Assembly (NCBI RefSeq): GCF_001425785.1
Contig: NZ_LMDI01000029.1
Coordinates: 1 to 64,000 of the forward strand
Reading direction: 5' to 3'
Length of the DNA stretch: 64,000 nt
Origin: Rhizobacter sp. Root1221
Lineage (GTDB): Bacteria; Pseudomonadota; Gammaproteobacteria; Burkholderiales; Burkholderiaceae_C
Part shown: in pieces, positions 50,822 to 58,826 of the stretch
Position numbering within the stretch: the stretch's first letter is position 1
Layout of the letters: each line of letters starts with the position of its first letter
Made by a program: the position numbers and the translations under genes
Notes under the pieces: generated by a model
Seen by the model: only the letters and a program-made list of their open reading frames with translations
Told to the model about the DNA's origin: nothing
Database searches by the model: none

Positions 50822-51760
50822 CTACTGGCCAGAGGTGGGTGCTACGGCCAGGCCACGCAGCGATGAGACGTCCTTCTTGGGAGGACTGCCGAACAGTCGG
50901 CGGTACTCCCTGCTGAACTGGGACGGGCTCTCGTAGCCCACTTTGAATGCCGCACTGGAAGCGTCCAAGTGCTCATTCAGCATCAGACGCTTGGCCTCGT
51001 TGAGCCTGAGCCACTTCTGATACTGCAGGGGGCTCATGGCCGTGAGTTGCCGGAAGTGTTGGCGGAACGTTGGGGCACTCATCTGAACCCGGGCGGCGAG
51101 GTCCTCCACACGGAGCGGCTCCGCATAGTTCAGCTTCACCCAGTCGATCGCCTTGGCAATGCGATGCCCCTGACCATCTACCAAGGCAATCCGACGCAGC
51201 TTCGCAGCCTGGCTGCTGACAAGCAGACGATAGTGAATCTCGCGCTGGATGAGCGGCGCGAGCGCGGGAATGGCGTCGGGCTCGTCAAGTAGTCCGAGCA
51301 GCCGGTCAAACGGACGCAGGAGAGTGGGCGTTGCGTCGCCGATGCCCACGCACGCACCGACGGCTCGATCTCGTGTCGGAGGAATACTCCCCTGCGCAAT
51401 CAGGTCAGCCACGACCCGCAGGTCGAGTTTCATCGTCAGTCCCAAGCACGGTTTGCGCGAGTCGGCTTCGAGCACCTCGGAGTTGGCGGGCAGGTCCAGC
51501 GATGTGAGCAGGAAGTGATCCGCGTCGTAACGGTAGGCCGTGCCGCCGAGCCAGAGCCGCTTCGCACCTTGGGCCACGAGCACGACGCTGGGCTCCGTCA
51601 TGCACACAGTCGGACCAGCAAGAACCTCTCGGCGGAAGAACGTCAGCCCCGGGATGGCGGTGTCGAAGTCGCCCGTTCCCGACGTACGGGATGCGATGGC
51701 GTCGACCATGGCGGTGATCAGTGGAGCCGTCGCGCTGGTGCTGATTCGAGAAGTAGTCAT
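50822..51760 (-). CDS. AraC-family regulator (AraC_N type)
   Basis: The 312-residue protein has an AraC_N-type ligand domain (LTFFRREVLAGPTVCMTEPS, VVLVAQGAKRLWLGG) and a C-terminal double HTH (RVEDLAARVQMSAPTFRQHF, SSAAFKVGYESPSQFSREYRR). It is divergent from the exported hydrolase gene across 230 bp. In many proteobacteria this pair arrangement (AraC_N regulator next to a hydrolase or oxidoreductase) controls the neighbour. Effector unknown. Confidence 0.85.
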   Translation of the reverse strand: MTTSRISTSATAPLITAMVDAIASRTSGTGDFDTAIPGLTFFRREVLAGPTVCMTEPSVVLVAQGAKRLWLGGTAYRYDADHFLLTSLDLPANSEVLEADSRKPCLGLTMKLDLRVVADLIAQGSIPPTRDRAVGACVGIGDATPTLLRPFDRLLGLLDEPDAIPALAPLIQREIHYRLLVSSQAAKLRRIALVDGQGHRIAKAIDWVKLNYAEPLRVEDLAARVQMSAPTFRQHFRQLTAMSPLQYQKWLRLNEAKRLMLNEHLDASSAAFKVGYESPSQFSREYRRLFGSPPKKDVSSLRGLAVAPTSGQ

Positions 51761-51990
51761 GTGCCGATCTTCGTCTGGCCTTCAGTGTAGGAGGCACGAC
51801 CTTTTCATGCGTGGAAAGCGATTCCGATTCATCGAATCAGGCAACAAAACCGACGAAATGCAATAACGGAAATTCGAACGTCTCTTCAGAATCCTGACAA
51901 CGACGTCGACGTGGTGGCGGCGCCGGCGGCGGCCTGACGAAGCAGCGCTTCGCGCAGCGTCGCCAACCAAATAACTGGCAAGGATTATTC

Positions 51991-53019
51991 ATGAAACGAC
52001 TCATGCTGGCCCTCGGGCTTTCCATCGCATCTTTAACCGCAATAGGAGCTGACATGTCGAATGGCGCTGACAATTTCTACAAGAGCGAGAAGGTGACCGC
52101 ACAAAAGGTCATCTTCAAGAATCAGTATCAGATGAACGTCGTGGGGAACCTCTACATCCCCAGAGGCGTGGATCCCAGCGCCAAGAGCCCGGCGATCATC
52201 GTTGGCCACCCGATGGGCGCCGTGAAGGAGCAGACCTCGAGCCTCTACGGTCAGAAGCTCGCCGAACAGGGCTTCGTGACCCTGGCCATTGACCTGTCCT
52301 TCTGGGGCGAGAGCGACGGCCAGCCTCGCAACGCCGTCGCGCCGGAGATGTACACCGAGTCGTTCAACGCGGCCGTCGACTATCTCGGCACGCGCACCTT
52401 CGTTGACCGCAAGCGCATCGGTGTGCTGGGCATCTGTGGCAGCGGCAGCTTCGCCATCAGCGCCGCCAAGATCGATCCCCGCCTCAGGGCGATCGCCACC
52501 GTCAGCATGTACGACATGGGTGCGGTCACCCGCAACGGCCTGCGCAAGGGTCAGTCACTCGAACAACGCAAGGCAATGATCGCCCGCGCCGCCGAGCAGC
52601 GCTACGTGGAGTTCACCGGCGGTCCGACCAAGTGGGTCGACTATCTGCCCCTGCAGCTCCCTGCCGACGCCGACGACACGCGCAAGGAGTTCTGGGACTA
52701 CTACCGCACGCCGCGCGGCGCGGCGGTCCCCGCAGGCCGCACCCTCGAACTGACGCAGAACCGCCCGATCTCGAGCGAGGTGAAGTTCGTGAACTTCTAC
52801 CCCTTCAACGACATGGAGACCATCTCGCCGCGGCCCATGCTGTTCATCACGGGATCGGAGGCGCACTCGCGCGAATTCAGCGAGGACGCCTTTCAACGCG
52901 CCGGACAACCCAAGGAACTGTATGTCGTTCCCGGCGCCGGCCACGTCGACCTGTATGACCGTACCAACCTGATCCCGTTCGGCAAGCTGGCCGAGTTCTT
53001 CAAGTCGAACCTGAAGTGA
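51991..53019 (+). CDS. Alpha/beta hydrolase with Cys-type nucleophile elbow (DLH/YcjY-like)
   Basis: The 342-residue protein has a hydrolase core with IIVGHPMGAVKEQTSSLYGQ and a nucleophile elbow LGICGSGSF, where the residue at the nucleophile position is Cys, as in dienelactone hydrolase (GYCxGG), and late HVDLYD with His. Two starts compete: ATG 51991 (AAGGA upstream) gives a signal peptide ending near AIGA, while ATG 52054 has a strong GGAG and would give a cytosolic form. It is divergent from an AraC regulator and precedes a PEBP gene by 56 bases. Confidence 0.75.
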   Translation: MKRLMLALGLSIASLTAIGADMSNGADNFYKSEKVTAQKVIFKNQYQMNVVGNLYIPRGVDPSAKSPAIIVGHPMGAVKEQTSSLYGQKLAEQGFVTLAIDLSFWGESDGQPRNAVAPEMYTESFNAAVDYLGTRTFVDRKRIGVLGICGSGSFAISAAKIDPRLRAIATVSMYDMGAVTRNGLRKGQSLEQRKAMIARAAEQRYVEFTGGPTKWVDYLPLQLPADADDTRKEFWDYYRTPRGAAVPAGRTLELTQNRPISSEVKFVNFYPFNDMETISPRPMLFITGSEAHSREFSEDAFQRAGQPKELYVVPGAGHVDLYDRTNLIPFGKLAEFFKSNLK

Positions 53020-53075
53020 CCGAAGTGTCCGCGGCGCTTCGGGAAGCGTCGTGACTTCATCTCAAACTGGAGACA

Positions 53076-53630
53076 ATGGAAATGAACAGATTGCTCGTTG
53101 CTGCGACGGCCTCGCTGCTGTCGATGGCCGCCCATGCGCAAGTATTTCGCCTTACAAGCGATGATGTCAGCACCGGAGTGCAGGTCAAGGATTCACAGGT
53201 GCTGGTTGGCTCCGGGTGCTCAGGCGGGAACCGGTCCCCTCAGCTGTCCTGGTCCGGCGAGCCCGCATCGACGAAGAGCTTCGCCATCACCATGTTTGAT
53301 CCCGACGCGCCCACTGGGAGCGGCTGGTGGCATTGGACGGTCGTGAACATCCCGAAGGACGTTCACAGCCTGGCGCCCGATGCGGGCAACCGCAGCGGTT
53401 TGAATCTCCCCAAGGGAGCAATTCAGGGCCGAACGGACTTCGGCGGCCCAGGTTACGGCGGTCCATGCCCGCCAGCCGGGGACAAGACCCACCGGTATCA
53501 GTTCAAGGTCTGGGCCGTGAAGGTGGATCGACTGCCGATCGACTCAGAATCGAGCGGCGCCTTGGTCGGCTACCTGCTGAATCTGAACGGTGCCGCGACA
53601 GCGGAGCTTGTTCCCGTCTCCACGCGATAG
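53076..53630 (+). CDS. Exported YbhB/YbcL-type phosphatidylethanolamine-binding (PEBP) protein
   Basis: The 184-residue protein has a signal peptide (ends MAAHAQ) and the PEBP pocket motifs FDPDAPTGSGWWHWTVVNIP and GGPCPPAGDKTHRY. The family binds phosphate- or nucleotide-like ligands; bacterial roles are poorly known. GGAGACA precedes ATG 53076, and ATG 53082 is an alternative. It lies 56 bases downstream of the hydrolase and is probably co-transcribed. Confidence 0.88.
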   Translation: MEMNRLLVAATASLLSMAAHAQVFRLTSDDVSTGVQVKDSQVLVGSGCSGGNRSPQLSWSGEPASTKSFAITMFDPDAPTGSGWWHWTVVNIPKDVHSLAPDAGNRSGLNLPKGAIQGRTDFGGPGYGGPCPPAGDKTHRYQFKVWAVKVDRLPIDSESSGALVGYLLNLNGAATAELVPVSTR

Positions 53631-53765
53631 AAGAGGGTTGGGGGACCGCCGCTTTGAGCGCCAGGTCGATCATGAGGTGCAGCAGCTACGCTTTACCCAG
53701 GAGCTGGAACACCAGCGCCGCGTACGGGGCCTTGATCAGTCCGTTTCGCAAACGCGGCGCAGGCA

Positions 53766-55064
53766 TCAAGCGACCCAACGCTTGAAGACGAGGCTGGCGT
53801 TCACGCCGCCGAAGCCGAAACCGTTGGCCATCGCGTGGATGATCGGCATGTGGCGCGGCGCGCCATGCACGATGTCCAGGCCCTCGGCGAGTTCGTCCGG
53901 CTGGTCGAGGTTCAGCGTCATCGGGACGATCTGGTCGCGCAAGGCCAGGGCCACGAAGATCGCCGCTACGCCACCGGCGGCGCCCAGCAAGTGGCCCGTC
54001 GCCGACTTGGTGGAGGTGATGGCGAGTGAGGCGTCGACGCCGAACAGGTCGCGCACAGCGGCCAATTCGCCCAGGTCGCCGACCAGCGTCGAGGTGGCGT
54101 GAGCGTTGAGATGCTGCAGGTCGGCCGTGGCCAGGCCGGCCTGCGTCAGCGCCGTCTGCATTGCGCGTCGCGCGCCGCTGCCATCTTCGGGGCCGGAGGT
54201 GATGTGAAACGCATCGGCGCTGGTGCCATAGCCGATGAGTTCGGCCAGGGGCATGGCCCCGCGCGCAAGCGCGTGCTCGAGCGATTCGATCACCAGCATG
54301 CCAGCGCCTTCGCCCATCACGAAACCGTCGCGGGTGCGGTCGAAAGGTCGCGATGCGCGGGTTGGTGTGTCATTGAAGCCGGTGGACAAGGCCTTCGCCG
54401 CGGCGAAGGCGCCCAGGCTGACGCGATCGATGGCGGCCTCGGCGCCACCGCATACCGCGATGTCGGCCTCGCCGCAGCGGATCAGCCGTGCCGCGTCGCC
54501 GATGGCCTGGATGCCCGCGGCACAAGCCGTCACCGGGGCACCAACGGGCCCCTTCAGGCCGTGCCTGATCGACACGTGGCCCGCGGCAAGGTTGACCAGG
54601 AACGAGGGGATCGTGAACGGCGACAGACGCTTCGGTCCGCGCGTCTCGGACGTGCGCACCGCGCCCGCAATCGCCGGAAAGCCACCAATGCCCGACGCGA
54701 TGACCGTGGCCGTACGCCGCCGGGACGCTTCGTCAACCGGAGCCCACTGCGCCTGCCCGAGTGCCTCTTGGGCTGCGGCGAGCGCGAAGGCGATGAAGCG
54801 GTCGATCTTGCGCTGGTCCTTGGTTGACACGAAGCGGTCGATGTCGAAGCCGCCGGACACATCCTCGTGCACATCAGGCACCACACCGCCCACGCGGGCC
54901 GCGATGTCGGCCGTCATCGAATCCGGCAGCAGGCGCAAGCCTGACTGGCCGGCCAGCAGCCGCTGCCAGGCCAGCTCGACGCCGCAACCCAGCGGCGAGA
55001 CCATTCCCATGCCGGTGACGACGATCCGGTGGTTCGCAGCGAGAGTGATGTGCATGGATTCCAT
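53766..55064 (-). CDS. Beta-ketoacyl-ACP synthase II-like protein (FabF family)
   Basis: The 432-residue thiolase-fold protein has the start RIVVTGMGMVSPLGCG, catalytic Cys in VTACAAGIQAIGDAA, and the two His in LNAHATST and KSATGHLLGAAG, all in place, ending with NGFGFGGVNASLVFKR. It condenses malonyl-ACP with acyl-ACP. It is encoded alone, away from fab genes, and divergent from a TetR gene. That suggests a special or inducible role in lipid, polyketide or membrane-fluidity tuning. Start ATG 55064 or 55055. Confidence 0.9.
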   Translation of the reverse strand: MESMHITLAANHRIVVTGMGMVSPLGCGVELAWQRLLAGQSGLRLLPDSMTADIAARVGGVVPDVHEDVSGGFDIDRFVSTKDQRKIDRFIAFALAAAQEALGQAQWAPVDEASRRRTATVIASGIGGFPAIAGAVRTSETRGPKRLSPFTIPSFLVNLAAGHVSIRHGLKGPVGAPVTACAAGIQAIGDAARLIRCGEADIAVCGGAEAAIDRVSLGAFAAAKALSTGFNDTPTRASRPFDRTRDGFVMGEGAGMLVIESLEHALARGAMPLAELIGYGTSADAFHITSGPEDGSGARRAMQTALTQAGLATADLQHLNAHATSTLVGDLGELAAVRDLFGVDASLAITSTKSATGHLLGAAGGVAAIFVALALRDQIVPMTLNLDQPDELAEGLDIVHGAPRHMPIIHAMANGFGFGGVNASLVFKRWVA

Positions 55065-55092
55065 CCTGGCCAGCCTATTGATGATGATCAGC

Positions 55093-55114
55093 ATCATACG
55101 GTATTGCGTATGAT
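55093..55114. promoter_or_regulatory. Operator-like palindrome between FabF-like and TetR genes
   Basis: ATCATACG-GTATTG-CGTATGAT is a perfect 8-bp inverted repeat with a 6-bp spacer. It lies 28 bases before the FabF-like start and 42 before the TetR start, the expected place for a shared TetR operator. Confidence 0.75.
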
Positions 55115-55156
55115 CGTCATCAAAATGCAGTGCCATGTGCACACGAAAGGATTTTC

Positions 55157-55813
55157 ATGAAAGTCTCGAAGGCGCAAGTGACCGAGAACCGCCTGTCCAT
55201 CCTGCAGGCCGCGGCCCGGCTGTACCGCGAGCGCGGTTTCACCGGCGTGGGCGTGGCCGACATCACACGCGAGGCCGGGCTCACCCACGGCGGGCTGTAC
55301 CGGCACTTCGAATCGAAGGACGCGCTGGCGGCCGAGGCCGCCAAATACGCGTTCGAGTGGGAACTCTCCGATTTGGAGCCCCCCGCTGCCGATGCGAGCG
55401 CAGGCGCCGGCAGGTTCCTTCGAACCGGAGTGACAAACTACTTGTCGCCACGGCACCGCGACAGCGTGGGCCAAGGCTGCCCGGTGGCGGCGCTGGCGGC
55501 AGACGCGGCACGCGAAACCGGTGCGATCGCCGACGCCTTCGCCCAAGGCATCGGGCGCTACATGGCGCTCTTCGCGCAGCGGCGGCCCGATGGCACCGAG
55601 GTCGCGCAGGCCGAACCCGAGGACCGGGTTCGCGCCATTTCGATGCTGTCGACCATGGTGGGCGGGTTGATCCTCGCCCGAGCCACTGCGCGTGGATTGC
55701 CCGCGCTGTCGGACGAGATTCTCGCGACCTTGCGCCACCATCTTGCGGTCACCTGGGGCCTCGACGAGCACAACCCCGATGGGTGCGACCAGGACTGTGT
55801 TCAGTCGATATAG
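55157..55813 (+). CDS. TetR-family regulator
   Basis: ATG 55157 (AAAGGA upstream) gives a 218-residue protein with the TetR HTH (ILQAAARLYRERGFTGVGVADITREAGLTHGGLYRHFESKD read in two blocks: 17-35 and 36-58) and a variable ligand domain with GQGCPVAALAAD, as in the AcrR/NemR-like group. It is divergent from the FabF-like gene across a perfect palindrome. Its 3' end overlaps the convergent Lrp gene by 13 bases. Confidence 0.88.
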   Translation: MKVSKAQVTENRLSILQAAARLYRERGFTGVGVADITREAGLTHGGLYRHFESKDALAAEAAKYAFEWELSDLEPPAADASAGAGRFLRTGVTNYLSPRHRDSVGQGCPVAALAADAARETGAIADAFAQGIGRYMALFAQRRPDGTEVAQAEPEDRVRAISMLSTMVGGLILARATARGLPALSDEILATLRHHLAVTWGLDEHNPDGCDQDCVQSI

Positions 55814-56277
55814 GAGAGCGGAAGCGCGGTGGTGAACTTGATTTCTTCCATCGCGAAGCTGGAGCTCACGTCGAAGAGCTGCGTGCCAGCGATCAACCGC
55901 TTGTAGACCGCATCGTAGGCCGCGATGTCGGGCACCACCACGCGCAGCAGGTAGTCGACCTCGCCGCTCATGCGATAGAACTCCACGACCTCGGGAATGG
56001 CTTCGACAGTGGCCTTGAAGTGCTCGAACCAATCCTGCGTGTGCGTGCTCGTGCGTATGGCCACGAAAGCCGTGACGCCGACGTTGATCTTGCGAGGGTC
56101 CAGCAGCATCACGTTCTTGGTGATGACGCCGGTTTCCTTCAGCCGCTGAACCCGGCGCCAGCAAGGCGTTTGCGACAGGCCCACGCGCGAGGCCACCTCG
56201 GAGATCTGCAGCCCTGCGTCTTGCTGAAGAACCTCCAGGATCTTGCGATCGATGGCGTCAAGCTTCAGTTTCGCCAT
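55801..56277 (-). CDS. Lrp/AsnC-family regulator
   Basis: The 158-residue protein has the AsnC HTH (LDAIDRKILEVLQQDAGLQI, VGLSQTPCWRRVQRL) and a C-terminal RAM ligand-binding domain (GEVDYLLRVVVPDIAAYDAV). Feast/famine regulators sense amino acids. It is divergent from the desulfurase fusion with an 86-bp gap holding a 17-bp palindrome, so cysteine or a related amino acid is the likely effector, by analogy with the DecR/CyuR group. Confidence 0.9.
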   Translation of the reverse strand: MAKLKLDAIDRKILEVLQQDAGLQISEVASRVGLSQTPCWRRVQRLKETGVITKNVMLLDPRKINVGVTAFVAIRTSTHTQDWFEHFKATVEAIPEVVEFYRMSGEVDYLLRVVVPDIAAYDAVYKRLIAGTQLFDVSSSFAMEEIKFTTALPLSYID

Positions 56278-56282
56278 GATTG

Positions 56283-56299
56283 TTGGAAGTTTCTTCTAA
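56283..56299. promoter_or_regulatory. Lrp-type operator candidate before the Lrp and fusion genes
   Basis: TTGGAAG-TTT-CTTCTAA is a palindrome with 6 of 7 arm bases paired, with an inner exact GAAG-TTT-CTTC. It begins 6 bases before the Lrp gene start and 65 bases before the fusion start, so it could serve autoregulation and control of the fusion. Confidence 0.6.
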
Positions 56300-56363
56300 T
56301 AATCGGGGTCGATCGAGTCTACAACGCAAACCTTTTCCGCGGCCGGGTTCCCAGAATTCAGGC

Positions 56364-58643
56364 ATGGAAATTTACCTGGACTCCAACGCCACGACCCGCG
56401 TTCTGCCCGCGGCGCAGCGGGCAGCCCTGGCCGTCATGACCGACGATTTCGGCAATCCCAGCAGCACCCACAGCGCAGGTTTGCGGTCACGGGCCGTTCT
56501 CGACAGTGTGCGGGCGACGGCCCGGCGTGTGATGGGCGCCTCACGAGGGCGGCTCCTCTTTACCAGTGGTGCGACCGAAGGCATTCACACGGCGGTGCTG
56601 TCCGCACTGACCTCGCTGCGGCATCGTTTCGCGGACGCTGGTGAGCGTCCGCGCCTGCTGCTCTACGGGGCCACAGAACACAAGGCGGTGCCGGAAGCGC
56701 TTCAGCATTGGAACGATCTGCTCGGCACTCACCTTGAACTCCTGGCCATCCCCGTGGGCCCGGATGGCCGTCACGACCTGCGCTGGCTGCGGGCGCACGC
56801 GAACCAGGCGGCCCTGGTCTGCACCATGGCTGCGAACAACGAAACCGGGGTCATCAGCGACCTGGACGGCATCGCCCGAGCGCTGCAAGGAAGCCCGGCG
56901 CTCTGGCTGGTGGACAGCGTGCAGGCACTGGGGAAGTTGCCGCTACGCCTGGATGACCTGCCCATCGACTATGCCCCTTGCTCGGGGCACAAGCTGTTCG
57001 CGCCAAAGGGCGTCGGCCTCCTCTATGTGCGCGACGGCGCGCCACTGACGCCCGTGTTCACAGGGGGTGGGCAAGAGGAGGGGCTGCGGGCGGGCACCGA
57101 GAACATGGCAGGCATCGCTGCGCTGGGCGCTGTTCTGTCCGCGATCGAGGAGGGCACCGTCTTCCAACCTTCGTCGATGCTCGCGGCCTTTCGCAGCCAG
57201 CTTGTTGACGCGTTGAGGGAGGCCTTCCCGGAACTCGAACTGAATGCGCCGCTGGACTGCAGCTTGCCGACCACGCTGAACTTCTCGGTGCCAGGCCTGA
57301 GCTCCAAGCTCCTGCTGGACCTCTTCGACTCGGCAGGCCTGCGTGTCAGTGGCGGCTCGGCTTGTGGCGCATCGAAGGCACTGCCAAGCTACGTGCTGGA
57401 GGCCATGGGGCTGCCCGAGTGGCAAACCGCCTCGGCGGTGCGCCTGTCGTTTGACGCCAGCGCCAACAGCGGGATGATCCACGAAGCCTGCATCCGCATC
57501 TGGACCTGCGGAGAATCCCTGCGCTCGAACTGCTTGACCTCCGAGCCGAGCGAAAACCTGACGCCGCCTGAGTTGGTGACTCGCTTCTACGTCGATGGGG
57601 CTTGTTGCTACCTTGTTGCCGACCCGGCCAGTCGGCGCTGCGTGGTGATCGATCCGCTGCCCGAACTGACGGCGCAACTCGCGCAGTGGTTCAGGTGCCG
57701 CGGCTACATCCTGGCCGCGGTTCTGGACACGCACAGCCACGGCGACCATGCGTCGTCAGCACACGCGCTGCGCAACGCCTTGTCTCCGTTGCAGAGGGAG
57801 CCTGACGACTGCGACCCCTTGGGTTGGCCAGTGGGGTCGGAAGCCATTGCCCTGGGCCAACATCGGCTGACGCGCCTGGCCATTCCCGGGCACACGAAGG
57901 ACTCGACGGCCTACTTGCTGCATCGAGGCCCGACCCTGTCGTTCGCCTTCGTGGGCGACACGGTGATGCCGGGGGCACTGGGCCGCAGCGACTTCGCGCA
58001 AAGCGCGCCGCTGGCGTTTGTGAACTCGCTCCGCAAGCTCGAACAAGCGGTCGGTCCGGACTTGCTGCTGCTGCCTGGCCACGACTACGACAACCGCTTT
58101 GCCTGCACACTTCGCACCGAAAGAATTGCACAGCCTCTCCTCGCTCGCGCGCTGACGCAGCAGACGGATCCGCGCGAATTCGCCGTCGCGAAAGCCGACC
58201 TGGAACGAGACATTGCTGCCACCGCGTACCAGACGATGGCTTGTGGTGCTCGTGTCGACAAGTGCGACAAGGAGGCGTCCGTTGAACTGAATCGGCACGG
58301 ATTCGAGAAACTCCTGGCTGAGGGAAAGCGCCCGTTGCTCGTCGACGTGCGCGAAGCCTTCGAGCAGAGGTGGTTCGGCCTGGTGCCCGAGTTCAACGTG
58401 CAGGTGCCATGCCAGGCGGCGCCTGCCTCGACGATCGTCAATCTATTTCAAAGCTGGCTGGCGCAACCGGAGACGCCGGTGGTCTTCTTCTGTCGCTCCG
58501 GCAATCGCAGCGCAAAAGCCGCCCGCGCGTTGCGCCGCCTTGGGGCCTCGCAGGCGTGGAGCATCGAGGGTGGCTTGGCGCTGTGGCCGGAGGTGACGTC
58601 AGACGTGGCAGCAGGCTCAGCCGTGGCAATGGCGTTGGAATGA
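56364..58643 (+). CDS. Three-domain fusion: cysteine desulfurase, persulfide dioxygenase-like MBL, rhodanese
   Basis: One 759-residue frame. Residues 1-385: class V aminotransferase/NifS-type cysteine desulfurase with PLP Lys K210 (CSGHKLFAPKG) and catalytic-loop Cys C334 (SGGSACGASK). Residues ~405-625: metallo-beta-lactamase domain with H457-x-H459-x-D461-H462, H510, D532 and H573, plus GRSDF, as in ETHE1-type persulfide dioxygenases. Residues ~645-750: rhodanese with active-site C710 in CRSGNRS. Expected chemistry: cysteine to alanine plus enzyme persulfide, handed to glutathione or rhodanese, then oxidised to sulfite or thiosulfate. No signal peptide; cytosolic. Start ATG 56364 matches the desulfurase N-terminus. 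The gene is divergent from an Lrp regulator. Confidence 0.92.
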   Translation: MEIYLDSNATTRVLPAAQRAALAVMTDDFGNPSSTHSAGLRSRAVLDSVRATARRVMGASRGRLLFTSGATEGIHTAVLSALTSLRHRFADAGERPRLLLYGATEHKAVPEALQHWNDLLGTHLELLAIPVGPDGRHDLRWLRAHANQAALVCTMAANNETGVISDLDGIARALQGSPALWLVDSVQALGKLPLRLDDLPIDYAPCSGHKLFAPKGVGLLYVRDGAPLTPVFTGGGQEEGLRAGTENMAGIAALGAVLSAIEEGTVFQPSSMLAAFRSQLVDALREAFPELELNAPLDCSLPTTLNFSVPGLSSKLLLDLFDSAGLRVSGGSACGASKALPSYVLEAMGLPEWQTASAVRLSFDASANSGMIHEACIRIWTCGESLRSNCLTSEPSENLTPPELVTRFYVDGACCYLVADPASRRCVVIDPLPELTAQLAQWFRCRGYILAAVLDTHSHGDHASSAHALRNALSPLQREPDDCDPLGWPVGSEAIALGQHRLTRLAIPGHTKDSTAYLLHRGPTLSFAFVGDTVMPGALGRSDFAQSAPLAFVNSLRKLEQAVGPDLLLLPGHDYDNRFACTLRTERIAQPLLARALTQQTDPREFAVAKADLERDIAATAYQTMACGARVDKCDKEASVELNRHGFEKLLAEGKRPLLVDVREAFEQRWFGLVPEFNVQVPCQAAPASTIVNLFQSWLAQPETPVVFFCRSGNRSAKAARALRRLGASQAWSIEGGLALWPEVTSDVAAGSAVAMALE

Positions 58644-58702
58644 GTGTCATGGCGATGGCCGACATGTTCGGACTGGGGCGGGCTGGTATGACGCTGGTGT
58701 TG

Positions 58703-58825
58703 ACGGGCGCAGATCGGCACCCAGTTCGACCAGAGCCTTGACCTCAAGGTGCCCGCCGCCAGGGCTTGCGAAAGAGCGGCCGAGCATGGGCCGTGCTGAC
58801 GCGCGTTGCGCTGGCCATTCGTCAT
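58703..58825 (-). pseudogene. N-terminal relic of an ankyrin protein, paralogue of the gene at 45420
   Basis: From ATG 58825 the frame reads a start like that of the ankyrin protein (MTNGQRNAR..., then AALSQALAAG). The homologous continuation (EVKALVELGADLR) is in another frame after a small deletion near 58750. The similarity ends near 58703. The ATG lies one base after the stop of the propeller-like gene upstream on this strand, so it was once translationally coupled to it. Confidence 0.75.
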
Positions 58826-58826
58826 G

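Noticed and set aside
56364-58643. Possibility that the desulfurase, MBL and rhodanese parts are separate genes joined by an assembly error
   Set aside because: The frame is continuous with ordinary linkers, no internal stop, start codon with ribosome site, or duplicated sequence at the joints.
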